A stretch of 56,693 bases of DNA from Acidimicrobiaceae bacterium (GCA_024641655.1 JAHECR010000023.1:1-56693), one strand, 5' to 3'. Counted from the stretch's first letter, positions 16,837 to 25,591 are shown. Numbers and translations: made by a program. Notes: a model not told the origin generated them from the sequence alone.

Positions 16837-17877
16837 ATGAGCGACGCCGATCGATTCCGGCTCACCCAGTTCAGCCATGGAGCCGGTTGAGGCTGCAAGC
16901 TCGACCCCGCCGAGCTGACGCACGTGGTGCGTCATCTGCACAACCCCACTCCTCCCGAGCTGCTCGTGGGCACCGCTTCGGGCGACGACGCCGCCGTCTG
17001 GCAGATCGACCGCGATCGCGCACTCGTGTCCACCGCCGACTTCATCACCCCGGTGGTGGACGATGCGCGCACCTGGGGTCGCGTCGCGGCTGCGAACAGC
17101 GTCTCGGACGTCTACGCGATGGGTGGTCGACCCTTGTTCGCGCTGAACCTCGTCTGCTGGAACAGCAGCGAGCTCCCGGGGGAAATGCTCGCCGACGTGC
17201 TCGCCGGCGGTGACGACATCGCCGCCGGCGCCGGATTCCCGATCGTGGGCGGTCACACCATCGACGACCCCGAACCCAAGTACGGCCTCGCGGTCACCGG
17301 CGAGGTCCACCCCGACCGCCTGCTCACCAACACCGGCCTGCGGCCCGGCCAGGACCTGGTGCTCACCAAGCCTCTCGGCATCGGCGTCATCACCACGGCC
17401 ATCAAGGCCGACCGGGCCCCGGCCGCGGTCGTCGCCACCGCCATTGCGTCGATGATCCGCCTCAACGACGTGGCGTCGCGGGTCGCGCTCGAATCGGGCG
17501 CCACCGGCTGCACCGATGTCACCGGTTTCGGGTTGCTCGGCCACCTGGGCCGGATGGCAGCAGAGTCGGGGGTCGACGTCGAGGTGACGGTCGGCGCGGT
17601 GCCGTATCTGTCGGGGGCGCTCGAGCTCGCCGAGTCGGGTCTGATCCCCGGCGGAACCCGACGCAACCTGGCGTGGATCGCCGACCAGCTCGACCCTGGA
17701 CCACACGGCGAGCTCACGCAGCTGCTGTTGGCCGACGCCCAGACCTCGGGGGGGCTCGTGTTCGGGGTCGATCCTGCCGCCGCCGCCGACGCGGTCGCGG
17801 AGCTGGCCGCCACGGGTCACCACGCGGCCGTCATCGGCAGCACTCGAACCGGCACCGGCCGACTGACGCTGCGCTGA
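16837..17877 (+). CDS. selD: Selenide, water dikinase (selenophosphate synthetase), Sec-containing
   Basis: A 346-residue enzyme that makes selenophosphate from selenide and ATP, the selenium donor for Sec-tRNA. ATG 16837 has the Shine-Dalgarno GAGAGGAGG. Translation gives MSDADRFRLTQFSHGAG, then an in-frame TGA at codon 18 (16888-16890), then GCKLDPAELTHVV. The E. coli SelD active site reads SHGAGCGCK, so the TGA replaces the catalytic Cys and should be selenocysteine, with the Lys three residues later kept. Downstream blocks are typical: GTASGDDAAVW, GGHTIDDPEPKYGLAVTGEV, TDVTGFGLLGH and DAQTSGGLVFG. A plain gene caller would start at GTG 16924 and lose the active site. selA, selB and selC are not in the window. 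Confidence 0.93.
16888..16916 (+). promoter_or_regulatory. Sec codon (TGA) and candidate SECIS hairpin in selD
   Basis: TGA at 16888-16890 is in frame at the catalytic position. Seven bases later AGCTCG (16898-16903) can pair with CGAGCT (16911-16916) around a seven-base loop. Bacterial SECIS elements lie just 3' of the UGA, so the position is right. The loop lacks an obvious GU apex, so the hairpin itself is tentative. Confidence 0.5.
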
Positions 17878-17891
17878 GCGACAGGAGATCC

Positions 17892-18197
17892 ATGGACAAC
17901 GAACCGGCCGACGAATCCGACCGCTTCTCGGTGACCGACGATGTCGGGCGAAGGCGGTTCGAGCTTCGCCGTGGGGGCGAGCTCGTCGGGTTCGCCACCT
18001 ACCATCGCCGGGACGACACCATCGTGGTGCCGCACGTCGAGACCATCGTCCAGTACCGCGGCCAGGGCTATGGAGCGCGCCTGGTCGACGGCATGCTCGA
18101 CATCGTGCGCGCTCGAGGTGAGCGGATCGTCCCGGTGTGCCCCTTTGCCGCCGATCACATCCAGGCCAACCCCCGCCACCGCGACCTGCTGGCCTGA
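17892..18197 (+). CDS. GNAT-family N-acetyltransferase (COG2388/YidJ-like, short)
   Basis: A 101-residue minimal GNAT domain: RFELRRGGELVGFATYHRRDDTIVVPHVETIVQYRGQGYGARLVDGMLDIVRARGERIVPVCPFAADHIQANPRHRDLL. The acetyl-CoA loop is YRGQGYGARL and the C-terminus has the VCPFAADHI segment of the small YidJ/COG2388 group. Members are often annotated simply as acetyltransferases of unknown target. ATG 17892 has an AGGAG Shine-Dalgarno and follows selD by 14 bases, so it is probably cotranscribed with it. Confidence 0.8.
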   Translation: MDNEPADESDRFSVTDDVGRRRFELRRGGELVGFATYHRRDDTIVVPHVETIVQYRGQGYGARLVDGMLDIVRARGERIVPVCPFAADHIQANPRHRDLLA

Positions 18198-18254
18198 CCG
18201 GTGCCGGGCACCAACCACCGATTCGGGCTGCCGGGGCACCCGTAGACTCGGGCC

Positions 18255-19886
18255 ATGGCTCTCTCGCTCCAGCCCCTCACCGCGTTCCATGGCCGCCCGG
18301 GACCGGTGTTGCTGGTGATCGCCGACGGGGTCGGCCTCGCCGCTCCGGGACCCTCGAACGCCGTCACCGAAGCCGACACCCCCTGCATGGACGCCCTCAT
18401 CGCCGGTGAGTTCTCGACCGCTCTTGCCGCACACGGCGTCGCGGTCGGCCTGCCCTCCGACGACGACATGGGCAACAGCGAGGTGGGGCACAACGCGCTC
18501 GGCGCCGGACGGATCTTCGCGCAGGGCGCCAAGCTCGTGAACAAAGCGATAGAGGACGGCTCGATCTTCACCACCGCCGTCTGGGAGACCGTGGTCGACC
18601 GGGGCCGTAGCCACACCGTGCACTTCATCGGCCTGCACTCGGACGGCAACATCCACAGCAACGTCGAGCAGCTGTACCGACTCATGGAGGCCGCTGCGCG
18701 CGCGGGCGTCGGTCGCATCCGTCTCCACATCCTGCTCGACGGCCGCGACACCCCTCCGCGCTCGGCGCTGGTCTACATCGCCGGCACCGAAGCCGTCATC
18801 GCCGACCTCACCGAGCGATGGGGAACCGACATCGCCATCGCGTCGGGCGGGGGGCGCATGGCCATCACCATGGACCGCTACGAGGCCGACTGGGACATGG
18901 TCGCGCGGGGCTACGCGTGCCACACCCACGGGATCGGTCGCCCGTTCCGGTCCGCCGCCGAGGCGGTCGAGACGATGTACGCGGAATCCGATCAGGGCGA
19001 CCAGTACCTCCCAGCGTTCGTCATCGTCGACGAGTCGGGGCTGCCGTCGGGCGTGATGTCCGACGGCGACGCCGTGGTGTTCCACAACTTCCGCGGTGAC
19101 CGGGCGATCGAGATCTCGCGGGCCTACGACGAGGCCGACTTCGACGCCTTCGACCGTGGCGATCGACCTGAGGTGTACTTCGCCGGGATGCTCCAGTACG
19201 ACGGCGACGCGCTCATCCCCGCCAACTACCTCGTCGAACCCCCGGCGATCGAGCGGACGATGAGTGAGTATCTCGTGGCAGAGCGGGTGCCGTCGTTCGC
19301 CGTCAGCGAGACCCAGAAGTTCGGTCACGTCACGTACTTCTGGAACGGAAATCGCAGCGGATACCTCGACGACACGCTCGAGACCTACGTGGAGATCCCG
19401 TCGGACCGCATCGAATTCGACCGGGCACCGGCCATGAAGGCAGCCGAGATCACCGACGCCACGATCGAGTTGCTCCGATCGGGTCGGTACCGGTTCGGTC
19501 GCATCAACTTCGCAAACGGCGACATGGTCGGCCACACCGGTGTGCTGCGTGCCGCGATCGAGGCGATGGAGGTCGTCGATCGCTGCCTGGCTCGCCTGGT
19601 GGGGGTCATCGACGAGCTACAGGGCGTCCTGCTCTTCACCGCCGACCACGGCAACGCCGACATCATGTTCACCGAGTCCGAGGGGCGTCGCGTCCCGAAG
19701 ACGTCCCACACCCTGAGCCCGGTGCCCTTCGTCATCCACGATCCCGCCCACGACGGCGTCTACCGACTGACCCCACCACCCGATGCCGGCCTCAGCCACG
19801 TCGCCTCCACCGTGTTCAACCTCCTGGGTTTCGCACCACCCGCGGACTACCAACCGAGCTTGATCACCTTCGCAACGGCGCCCTGA
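18255..19886 (+). CDS. gpmI: 2,3-bisphosphoglycerate-independent phosphoglycerate mutase
   Basis: A 543-residue alkaline-phosphatase-fold enzyme of glycolysis interconverting 3- and 2-phosphoglycerate with two Mn ions. Visible blocks: VIADGVG at the N-terminus, the nucleophile-Ser motif DDMGNSEVGHNALGAG, HFIGLHSDGNIHSN, LLDGRDTPP, SGGGRMAITMDRY, FHNFRGDRAIEI, FGHVTYFWNGN, INFANGDMVGHTG and FTADHGNAD. Length is near the family's usual ~510 plus a short N-terminal extension. It is followed by two strong hairpins before the convergent HDOD-GGDEF gene. Confidence 0.94.
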   Translation: MALSLQPLTAFHGRPGPVLLVIADGVGLAAPGPSNAVTEADTPCMDALIAGEFSTALAAHGVAVGLPSDDDMGNSEVGHNALGAGRIFAQGAKLVNKAIEDGSIFTTAVWETVVDRGRSHTVHFIGLHSDGNIHSNVEQLYRLMEAAARAGVGRIRLHILLDGRDTPPRSALVYIAGTEAVIADLTERWGTDIAIASGGGRMAITMDRYEADWDMVARGYACHTHGIGRPFRSAAEAVETMYAESDQGDQYLPAFVIVDESGLPSGVMSDGDAVVFHNFRGDRAIEISRAYDEADFDAFDRGDRPEVYFAGMLQYDGDALIPANYLVEPPAIERTMSEYLVAERVPSFAVSETQKFGHVTYFWNGNRSGYLDDTLETYVEIPSDRIEFDRAPAMKAAEITDATIELLRSGRYRFGRINFANGDMVGHTGVLRAAIEAMEVVDRCLARLVGVIDELQGVLLFTADHGNADIMFTESEGRRVPKTSHTLSPVPFVIHDPAHDGVYRLTPPPDAGLSHVASTVFNLLGFAPPADYQPSLITFATAP

Positions 19887-19909
19887 ACCGACACCGCGCT
19901 GCGACGTGA

Positions 19910-19990
19910 ACGGGGCCACGGGCCCCGTGACGAGAGGCGCAAGACAAGAGAGTCAACGGTGGCGGTGCGTCCAGACCACGCACCGCCACC
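19910..19990. terminator. Two hairpins between convergent gpmI and the HDOD-GGDEF gene
   Basis: Hairpin 1: ACGGGGCC (19910-19917), ACG loop, GGCCCCGT (19921-19928). Hairpin 2: a perfect 13-base stem, 19958-19970 with 19978-19990, loop CCAGACC. Neither has a clear T-run, which is common in high-GC genomes. Their place between convergent genes supports bidirectional termination. Confidence 0.75.
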
Positions 19991-20065
19991 GCGACCACTC
20001 GCTCGCATCACCCTCCGGGGGAAGCGAACACCCGGGGTCGACCGCATCGGGCCGACCTCGATTTG

Positions 20066-21577
20066 TCAGCTGAACGGACCGCAGATGCGGTTCCTGCCTT
20101 CGGCTTTTGCCTGGTAGAGCGCCTCGTCAGCCGCCTTGGTCAGGCGTTCACCGGCGTCACGGTCCCCGATCAGCGACAGGTGCGACGCCCCGCCGCTGAC
20201 GGTGACCTTCAGGTCGCCAGCAGTGGACGGCACCGACAGGGCCTCGACCGCCCGTCGGAGGCGCTCGCCGGCGATCTCGAGGTCGCCGGGCGCACAGTCG
20301 GACACCACAAGCGCGAATTCCTCGCCGCCGTAGCGCGCAAAGAGCTCGTTGGCCCGGGCGACCTCACGCATCTTCCATGCAACCGCCTTGAGCACCTCGT
20401 CGCCGAGCTGGTGGCCGTACGTGTCGTTGAAGCGCTTGAAGTGGTCGATGTCGAACAACAGCAACCCGACGGTCCCCTCGCCTTTGCGGACGGCGTTGGT
20501 GATCGTGCGGGCCAGATGATCGTCGAACGCGGCCCGGTTGGGCACCCCGGTCAGGCGATCGGTCGATGCCTGGATCCCGAGCTCGGCGTTGGCGACCCGC
20601 AGCTCCTCGGCGGCACGTTCGACAACGTGCAGGTCGGCGACTGCGCTCAGCGAGACACTCACGAGGCTCATGCGGGCCTCTTCGAGCATCTTCTGCGGCG
20701 AGGTGTCGGGGGGCAGGTCGACGTCGAGGGCAGCGGCGAGGCCGCGGAGGCGCTCCTCGAGGTCGATCACGAAGGGTTCGAGCTCGTCCTCGCTCATTCC
20801 CGCCACGGCCGCTTGGTCGTGGAGGCGAGCGACGTGCTCTGGGCCACCCGATGCGGTGAGCACGGTCTCGGTGATCGCACTGGCCTTGAGGACCGCGAAC
20901 AGTTCGGCGCACCCGCGCAGGCCTTCGGGCAGCGTCGCCCCGTGCAGCGCGCCTACCGCTCCAGTGATGAGCTTCGGCAGCTGCCACAGCTCCAGCAGTT
21001 GCGTGGTGACGTTGCCGCTGGTGAATCCCAGCATGGCGAACTCCAGCTCGGCGTCGGGCCACCCGTCGGCGCTCTGCGCGACGACAGGGCGGTACAACGA
21101 GGCGTTGTCGCGAGCCAGGATCAAACGACCGAGATGGCTCAGCAGACCGGCGAGGAAGGCCTCCTCGACCAGGGCCGGATGCAGCAGCTCGGCCCAGCGG
21201 CGCGCCGTCACGGCGCTGAGCAGGCTGTGATACCAGTACTGGTCGAGCGCGATCGCCCCGGCATCGGTGACGTCGGAGGCGAGAGAGAAGCTCAGCGCCA
21301 TCATCTTCACCGCCTTCGACCCGAGCAGCGCGGTGGCGCGCTCGATGCTCGTGACCGGATGGTTCAGCCCATAGGCGGCCGAGTTGGCAACCTGCAACAA
21401 CCGAGCGGCCAGAACGGGGTCCTGGGTCAGCACTCGCGCCAGGTCGCTGGTCGAGCTGTCCGGGTCACGGGTGATCCGGATGATCTCCAACGCGACGAAC
21501 GGCGGCGACGGCAACGTCTCGATACGGGCGCTGATGTCGAAGGTGGAGGTTGTGGGCGAAGGATCCTGGTTGCTCAT
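20066..21577 (-). CDS. HDOD-GGDEF diguanylate cyclase
   Basis: A 503-residue signalling protein. Residues about 15-220 form an HDOD domain (LPSPPFVALEIIRITRDPDSSTSDLARVLTQDPVLAARLLQVANSAAYG). A helical linker follows, and a GGDEF domain from about residue 335 has LTGVPNRAAFDDHL, LLLFDIDHFKRFNDTYGHQLGDEVL and the catalytic loop YGGEEFALV. GGEEF is an active-type signature, so it should make c-di-GMP from two GTP. The product-inhibition I-site reads RANE rather than RxxD, so feedback inhibition may be weak. It is the last gene of the minus-strand flagellar run, 99 bases after fliL. Confidence 0.9.
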   Translation of the reverse strand: MSNQDPSPTTSTFDISARIETLPSPPFVALEIIRITRDPDSSTSDLARVLTQDPVLAARLLQVANSAAYGLNHPVTSIERATALLGSKAVKMMALSFSLASDVTDAGAIALDQYWYHSLLSAVTARRWAELLHPALVEEAFLAGLLSHLGRLILARDNASLYRPVVAQSADGWPDAELEFAMLGFTSGNVTTQLLELWQLPKLITGAVGALHGATLPEGLRGCAELFAVLKASAITETVLTASGGPEHVARLHDQAAVAGMSEDELEPFVIDLEERLRGLAAALDVDLPPDTSPQKMLEEARMSLVSVSLSAVADLHVVERAAEELRVANAELGIQASTDRLTGVPNRAAFDDHLARTITNAVRKGEGTVGLLLFDIDHFKRFNDTYGHQLGDEVLKAVAWKMREVARANELFARYGGEEFALVVSDCAPGDLEIAGERLRRAVEALSVPSTAGDLKVTVSGGASHLSLIGDRDAGERLTKAADEALYQAKAEGRNRICGPFS

Positions 21578-21676
21578 GCCCCTGACTTCCTTGTCTGGTG
21601 GGGAGGGTTTCGTGAGGCACCGACGCGGTCCGTGCCTGTGGTGGCGTTCCGAGGCCCGCCGACCTCGTCGCGCCGT

Positions 21677-22141
21677 CTACTGCATGACAAAGGTCGTGAA
21701 GATCACCCGCACGACCGTGGAATCGTCGAACGCAGCGCGTGCTGCGGTCGAGATCTCCTGTTTGAGCGCCACGGTGGCGCCGGGGGCCCGAAGTTCTGTG
21801 AAGGTCTTGGTCGAGACGATGTCGATGACCACGTCGTTGATCTTCGGGAGTTCCTTTTCGACCGAGCTCGCGGCGATGCCCTTCTCGAGGACGGCCGCGA
21901 TGCCGAGCCGGAGGTAGTGGATCTCGTCGGCGTCGGCGAGGTTCACGACGAGCTCGGGGATCGGCGCGACCTCACCTTCGACCAGCGCGATGTCTTCGGG
22001 CGGCGAGTCGGTGGCTTCTTGCGGCGCGGGGCTGCCCTTGAGCACGAACTGATACGCGAGCGCGGCGATCACCACCGCGCCGATGACCAGCTTCTTCTTC
22101 TTGCCTTTGCCGGCGGCTTCGTCACCGTCGTCGTCAGCCAT
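21677..22141 (-). CDS. fliL: Flagellar basal body-associated protein FliL
   Basis: A 154-residue single-pass membrane protein. A Lys-rich cytoplasmic start (GKGKKKK) precedes one helix (LVIGAVVIAALAYQFVL, about residues 17-33). The periplasmic-type domain contains PELVVNLADADEIHYLRLGIAAVLEK and ends TTFVMQ, as is usual for FliL. FliL rings surround the stator and support motor torque. It follows motB by 18 bases and belongs with motAB. Confidence 0.88.
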   Translation of the reverse strand: MADDDGDEAAGKGKKKKLVIGAVVIAALAYQFVLKGSPAPQEATDSPPEDIALVEGEVAPIPELVVNLADADEIHYLRLGIAAVLEKGIAASSVEKELPKINDVVIDIVSTKTFTELRAPGATVALKQEISTAARAAFDDSTVVRVIFTTFVMQ

Positions 22142-22159
22142 GAGGGTGGTCTCCTTCGC

Positions 22160-23098
22160 TCACTCCGCCGCGACCGGAGTCGCAACGGGGTCTGGGTTGA
22201 GGTCGAGCAGGTCGGTGAAGCTCTCACCGACGAGAGGGTCGGCGCCTGTGTCGGTGACGACCTCCCCGGTCGGGATCGCGTCCCCCTCGCGGGCGACGAG
22301 GACGACGATCTCCACGCGTCGGTTGTGGGCGCGTCCATCGGCGGTGTCGTTGGGCGCGCGTGGGCGGGTGTCGGCGAAGCCAGCGGCAGAGATCTTGACC
22401 GGTGGCACGCCTTCGATCTCCACGAGGTAGCGCAGCACGGTTGTCGCGCGCGCGGTCGAGAGCTCCCAGTTCGTTGGCCATTGGGTGCCGGTTGTGGGCA
22501 CGTTGTCGGTGTGCCCTTCGATGATCATCAGGTTGTCGATCCCCAACAGGATCGGACTGATCTGACCGAGCACGATCACGCCGTCGGGGAGCATCTTCGC
22601 CTCGCCGGAGCGGAACAGGACCTGCGAGTCGAGTCGGATCACGACCCCACGCGGGTCGTTCACGACATCGACGAACGGTTCGGCCCCCACGTCCGCGACG
22701 CGCCGGCGGATCTCGTCGGCAACCTGCTCGGCGTTGTCCGCGGTGACTTCCTGGAATTCCTGGTCGGAGGTTCCGTCGTGTTCCTGGGTGCTCTCGCCCT
22801 CGCTGCCGTCACCGTTCTGGGTGATGATGGGTGGCGCCGACACCATTGTGGCCACCCCGTTGCCCCGATCGAGAATGCCGAGGCCACCGTCGAGGGTGGG
22901 ATTGGGTTTTCCGAGGGCCTGGGCGACGCCGAGCTTGAACTCGATGAACTTGTCTTCGTCGATGAGCGACGATGCGTACAGGAGAATGAAGAACGCGAGC
23001 AGCAAGGTCATGGCGTCGGCATAGCTGTCGAGCCATGCCTTGGACGGGCCTTCCTCGCCGCCGCCTCCTCCTCCTTTGCGTTCGCGGGCTCTAGGCAC
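22160..23098 (-). CDS. motB: Flagellar stator protein MotB
   Basis: A 312-residue stator subunit. The N-terminal Gly-rich stretch leads into WLDSYADAMTLLLAFFILLYASSLID, whose SYAD Asp is the conserved ion-binding residue. The C-terminal half is an OmpA-like peptidoglycan-binding domain: LFRSGEAKMLPDGV, IEGHTDNVPTTGTQWPTNWELSTARATTVLRYL and NRRVEIVVL. GTG 23098 was chosen: it overlaps the motA stop by eight bases and gives a short N-terminus; a longer Arg-rich extension to 23149 is open but unlikely. The coupling ion cannot be decided from the sequence. Confidence 0.9.
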   Translation of the reverse strand: MPRARERKGGGGGGEEGPSKAWLDSYADAMTLLLAFFILLYASSLIDEDKFIEFKLGVAQALGKPNPTLDGGLGILDRGNGVATMVSAPPIITQNGDGSEGESTQEHDGTSDQEFQEVTADNAEQVADEIRRRVADVGAEPFVDVVNDPRGVVIRLDSQVLFRSGEAKMLPDGVIVLGQISPILLGIDNLMIIEGHTDNVPTTGTQWPTNWELSTARATTVLRYLVEIEGVPPVKISAAGFADTRPRAPNDTADGRAHNRRVEIVVLVAREGDAIPTGEVVTDTGADPLVGESFTDLLDLNPDPVATPVAAE

Positions 23099-23879
23099 TC
23101 TTCTTCTCCTGGAGCGCTTCTTGTTTGCCCGGCGACAGGTAGGCCGCAAGCCGGTCGCTGACCGCGCGGGGGCTCGCCCCCGCCTGGATCGAGAGAATCC
23201 CGTCGAGGACCAGCTCCTTGTACGCCATCTCCTGCTCGGAGGAGCGCTTCAGGGAGTTGGCGATCGGCAGGAAGATGTAGTTTGCGATGAACACGCCCCA
23301 CAGGGTGGTGGCGAACGCGACCGCGAGCGCGGGCCCCAGAGCCGAGGGGTCGCTCAGGTTGTTGAGCATGTCGATGAGGCCGATCACGGTGCCGGCGACG
23401 CCGAACGCGGGACCGAAGCCCGCGAGGGTCATGAAGAAGGCCGAACCGGTGGCGTGACGTTGGGCCATCGAGGCCATCTCGGTCTCGAGCACCTCACGGA
23501 CGACTTCGGGATCGGTGCCGTCGACGGACATCTCGATGCCCTTGCGAAGGAATGGATCCTCGATCTGTTTCGCAGCCGATTCGAGGGCCAGCAGGCCCTC
23601 CTTGCGCGCGGTCTCGGCGAATCCCAGTAGCTGCTTGATGGTCTCGGTGGCGTCGGGCTGCTTGGGCTTGATGAGGCCCTTGACGAGCACCTTGCCGGCA
23701 GCGATCGCGTCATCCATCGAATGCGACGCGAGGGTGGCGCCGACGGCGCCACCGACAACGAGGATGATCGATCCGGGGTCGGCGAAGAACACCGACGCCG
23801 GATCGATTCCGCCCATGGTCATGGCGCCGAACGTTGCCGCGATGGCGACGATCAGGCCGACGATGGTGATGGGGTCCAC
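23091..23879 (-). CDS. motA: Flagellar stator protein MotA
   Basis: A 262-residue four-helix stator subunit. It starts MDPITIVGLIVAIAATFGAMTMGG, has DPGSIILVVGGAVGATLASHSM, a cytoplasmic loop with LRKGIEMSVDGTDPEVVREVLETE, and the paired C-terminal helices FGPAFGVAGTVIGLIDML and LAVAFATTLWGVFIANYIFLPIANSLKR. The conserved Pro residues of helices 3 and 4 are visible. MotA and MotB form the A5B2 torque unit. It starts six bases after flbD ends. Confidence 0.93.
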   Translation of the reverse strand: MDPITIVGLIVAIAATFGAMTMGGIDPASVFFADPGSIILVVGGAVGATLASHSMDDAIAAGKVLVKGLIKPKQPDATETIKQLLGFAETARKEGLLALESAAKQIEDPFLRKGIEMSVDGTDPEVVREVLETEMASMAQRHATGSAFFMTLAGFGPAFGVAGTVIGLIDMLNNLSDPSALGPALAVAFATTLWGVFIANYIFLPIANSLKRSSEQEMAYKELVLDGILSIQAGASPRAVSDRLAAYLSPGKQEALQEKKSA

Positions 23880-23885
23880 GTCGGT

Positions 23886-24167
23886 CTACTCCAGTACTGA
23901 CTTGTCGTGGTGGCTCCCGGTTCCCCGGGAGAAGTCCACGACCGTCGCCGGCTCGGCGGCGGTCACGACGACAGGGTCATCGAGGAAACGCAGCACCGCC
24001 GCGCGGTAGGTCTTGATGCGCTCGACGATCTCGCTCGGGCGCTCCTCGACCACATATCGGGTCCCGTCCACGAGCGTGATGATCGTGTCGGGCGTTGACT
24101 CGACGGTCTCGATGAGATCGGCATTGACGACGATCTCCGAGCCGTTGAGTCGGGTGACGATGATCAT
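23886..24167 (-). CDS. flbD: Flagellar FlbD family protein
   Basis: A 93-residue protein. The first 60 residues match the small FlbD family found beside motA in Gram-positive flagellar clusters: MIIVTRLNGSEIVVNADLIETVESTPDTIITLVDGTRYVVEE. The C-terminal 30 residues are a variable tail. This is not the Caulobacter response regulator also called FlbD; its function is unknown. ATG 24167 has a strong GAGGAGG Shine-Dalgarno. It is preceded by a strong terminator hairpin, so a separate promoter for flbD-motAB-fliL is likely, though I did not find one. Confidence 0.85.
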   Translation of the reverse strand: MIIVTRLNGSEIVVNADLIETVESTPDTIITLVDGTRYVVEERPSEIVERIKTYRAAVLRFLDDPVVVTAAEPATVVDFSRGTGSHHDKSVLE

Positions 24168-24204
24168 GTTTCCTCCTCGGCTCGGACGGGTCATCACGGG
24201 AATT

Positions 24205-24250
24205 GGCGTCCGGTCCGGGTCTTGGGACAGAGAGACCCGGACCGGATGCC
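24205..24250 (-). terminator. Strong hairpin terminator downstream of fliS
   Basis: An 18-base stem (24205-24222 with 24233-24250, one G-T pair) around loop 24223-24232, located 13 bases after the fliS stop on the minus strand and before flbD. No U-tract follows, but the stem is among the strongest in the window. Confidence 0.7.
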
Positions 24251-24262
24251 AGAACGGCGGCG

Positions 24263-24649
24263 TTACGACGAAGCCGAAACGCCACTGGTGGTGCAGCACG
24301 CTTGGGACCAGGCGTCCTGCACCGGAGCGAGAACCGTGATCACGTCGTTGACGTGACCGGCCCTGCCATCCAGGGTGGCCTCGACGATCCTGCTGAAGGC
24401 GAAGCCGTACAGCTCGTCGAGATTGCGCGCGATCGGGCCCACCGACAGGTCCAGACAGCATCGGAGCTCTCCGACGATTGCCTGGGCCTTGGCCAGGTGC
24501 GGGGCAGCATCCCTGCGGTGTCCCGCATGGAGCTGCTCCTGCGCCATGCCGAGCTCGACGACCACCCGGTCGAGCAGCATCTTGATGAGCTGCTCGGGAG
24601 ATGCCGTCATGACTCGGTCGGCGAGATAGCGGTCGCGGCCGTCATTCAT
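24263..24649 (-). CDS. fliS: Flagellin export chaperone FliS
   Basis: A 128-residue helical protein: RYLADRVMTASPEQLIKMLLDRVVVELGMAQEQL, then HLAKAQAIVGELRCCLDLSVGPIARNLDELYGFAFSRIVEATL and PVQDAWSQAC. These are the standard FliS blocks, including the ASPEQLI segment. FliS binds the C-terminus of flagellin and keeps it unfolded for export. It lies directly downstream of flagellin, separated by a hairpin that could lower its transcription relative to flagellin. FliW, its usual competitor-partner in controlling flagellin, is encoded twice in the locus. Confidence 0.88.
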   Translation of the reverse strand: MNDGRDRYLADRVMTASPEQLIKMLLDRVVVELGMAQEQLHAGHRRDAAPHLAKAQAIVGELRCCLDLSVGPIARNLDELYGFAFSRIVEATLDGRAGHVNDVITVLAPVQDAWSQACCTTSGVSASS

Positions 24650-24679
24650 GGTGATGTTCCATCCTCTTCAGTCTCGATT

Positions 24680-24706
24680 CGGTGGTCGCCAAGCTGGCGA
24701 CCACCG
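24680..24706 (-). terminator. Hairpin between flagellin and fliS
   Basis: A perfect 11-base stem, 24680-24690 with 24696-24706, around the loop AAGCT, 16 bases after the flagellin stop. It may be a partial terminator or an mRNA 3' stabiliser that raises flagellin output over FliS. Confidence 0.65.
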
Positions 24707-24722
24707 ACCTCATGTCACCGAG

Positions 24723-25538
24723 TTATCGGAGGAGCTGGAGGACGTTCTGCGGGATGGAGTTGGCCTGCGCCAACATCGCGGTGCCCGCCTGCAACATGAT
24801 CTGGTTACGGGTGAAGTTGGCCATCTCCTCGGCCATGTCGGTGTCACGGATACGTGACTCCGACGCGGTGAGGTTCTCGATCGACACGTTGAGGTTGCGC
24901 ACCGTGTGCTCGAGGCGGTTCTGGATGGCGCCGAGGTTGCCTCGAGTCGACGACACGGAGTCGATGGCGTCGCCGATGACGCTGATCGCAGCCGACGCAC
25001 CCGTGGTGAGGTTGATGGTGCTGATGTTGACCGCGTTGGCACCGACCGAGCTCGTGGTGAGCGTGCCGATGGTGACGTCGATGGTCTCGCCGCCGGCGGA
25101 GCCGATCTGGAACGTACGCGCCGTCGTGCTGAACACGTCGAGGCCCGCGAACCGGGTCTGGCTGCCGATCTCACCGAGCTGTGTCATCAGCTGGGTTACC
25201 TCGGCCTGTTCGGCGACGCCGTCGGACGTGGCCGTGTTGGCAGCAGAGACTGCCAGCTCGTTCATACGCTGCAAGATGGCGTGGACCTCGACGAGGGCGC
25301 CTTCTGCGGTTTGCACGAAGCTGATTCCGTCCTGAGCGTTCTTGACCGCCTGGCCGAGGCCGCGGATGTCGGAGCGCAGGGACTCGGACTTGATCAACCC
25401 CGCTGCGTCGTCGGCAGCTCGGTTGACCCGGAAGCCCGAGGACAGCTTCTCGAGAGACTTCGACAGCATGCCGTCGTTGATGCTCAGGTTGCGATAGGCG
25501 TTGAACGCAGCGGTGTTCGAGTTGATCCGCAAGCTCAT
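24723..25538 (-). CDS. fliC: Flagellin
   Basis: A 271-residue flagellin with only the conserved D0/D1 parts. The N-terminus is MSLRINSNTAAFNAYRNL with KLSSGFRVNRAADDAAGL; the C-terminus has NRLEHTVRNLNVSIENLTASESRIRDTDMAEEMANFTRNQIMLQAGTAMLAQANSIPQNVLQLLR. The central variable region is small (about residues 140-185), so the filament surface should be simple. ATG 25538 has GGAGGA seven bases upstream, and a sigma-28-like promoter lies 54-80 bases upstream. It is the only flagellin gene in the window. Confidence 0.96.
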   Translation of the reverse strand: MSLRINSNTAAFNAYRNLSINDGMLSKSLEKLSSGFRVNRAADDAAGLIKSESLRSDIRGLGQAVKNAQDGISFVQTAEGALVEVHAILQRMNELAVSAANTATSDGVAEQAEVTQLMTQLGEIGSQTRFAGLDVFSTTARTFQIGSAGGETIDVTIGTLTTSSVGANAVNISTINLTTGASAAISVIGDAIDSVSSTRGNLGAIQNRLEHTVRNLNVSIENLTASESRIRDTDMAEEMANFTRNQIMLQAGTAMLAQANSIPQNVLQLLR

Positions 25539-25591
25539 TGGTCATTCCTCCATGAATGGTGCCTGGACCGGACTTCCGTGTCCGTGGGATC

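Noticed and set aside
20063..23161. A very long plus-strand open frame of about 1030 codons
   Set aside because: It lies opposite HDOD-GGDEF, fliL and motB, all with clear domains. Its translation is Arg/Glu/His-rich with no domain, as expected for the antisense of high-GC codons.
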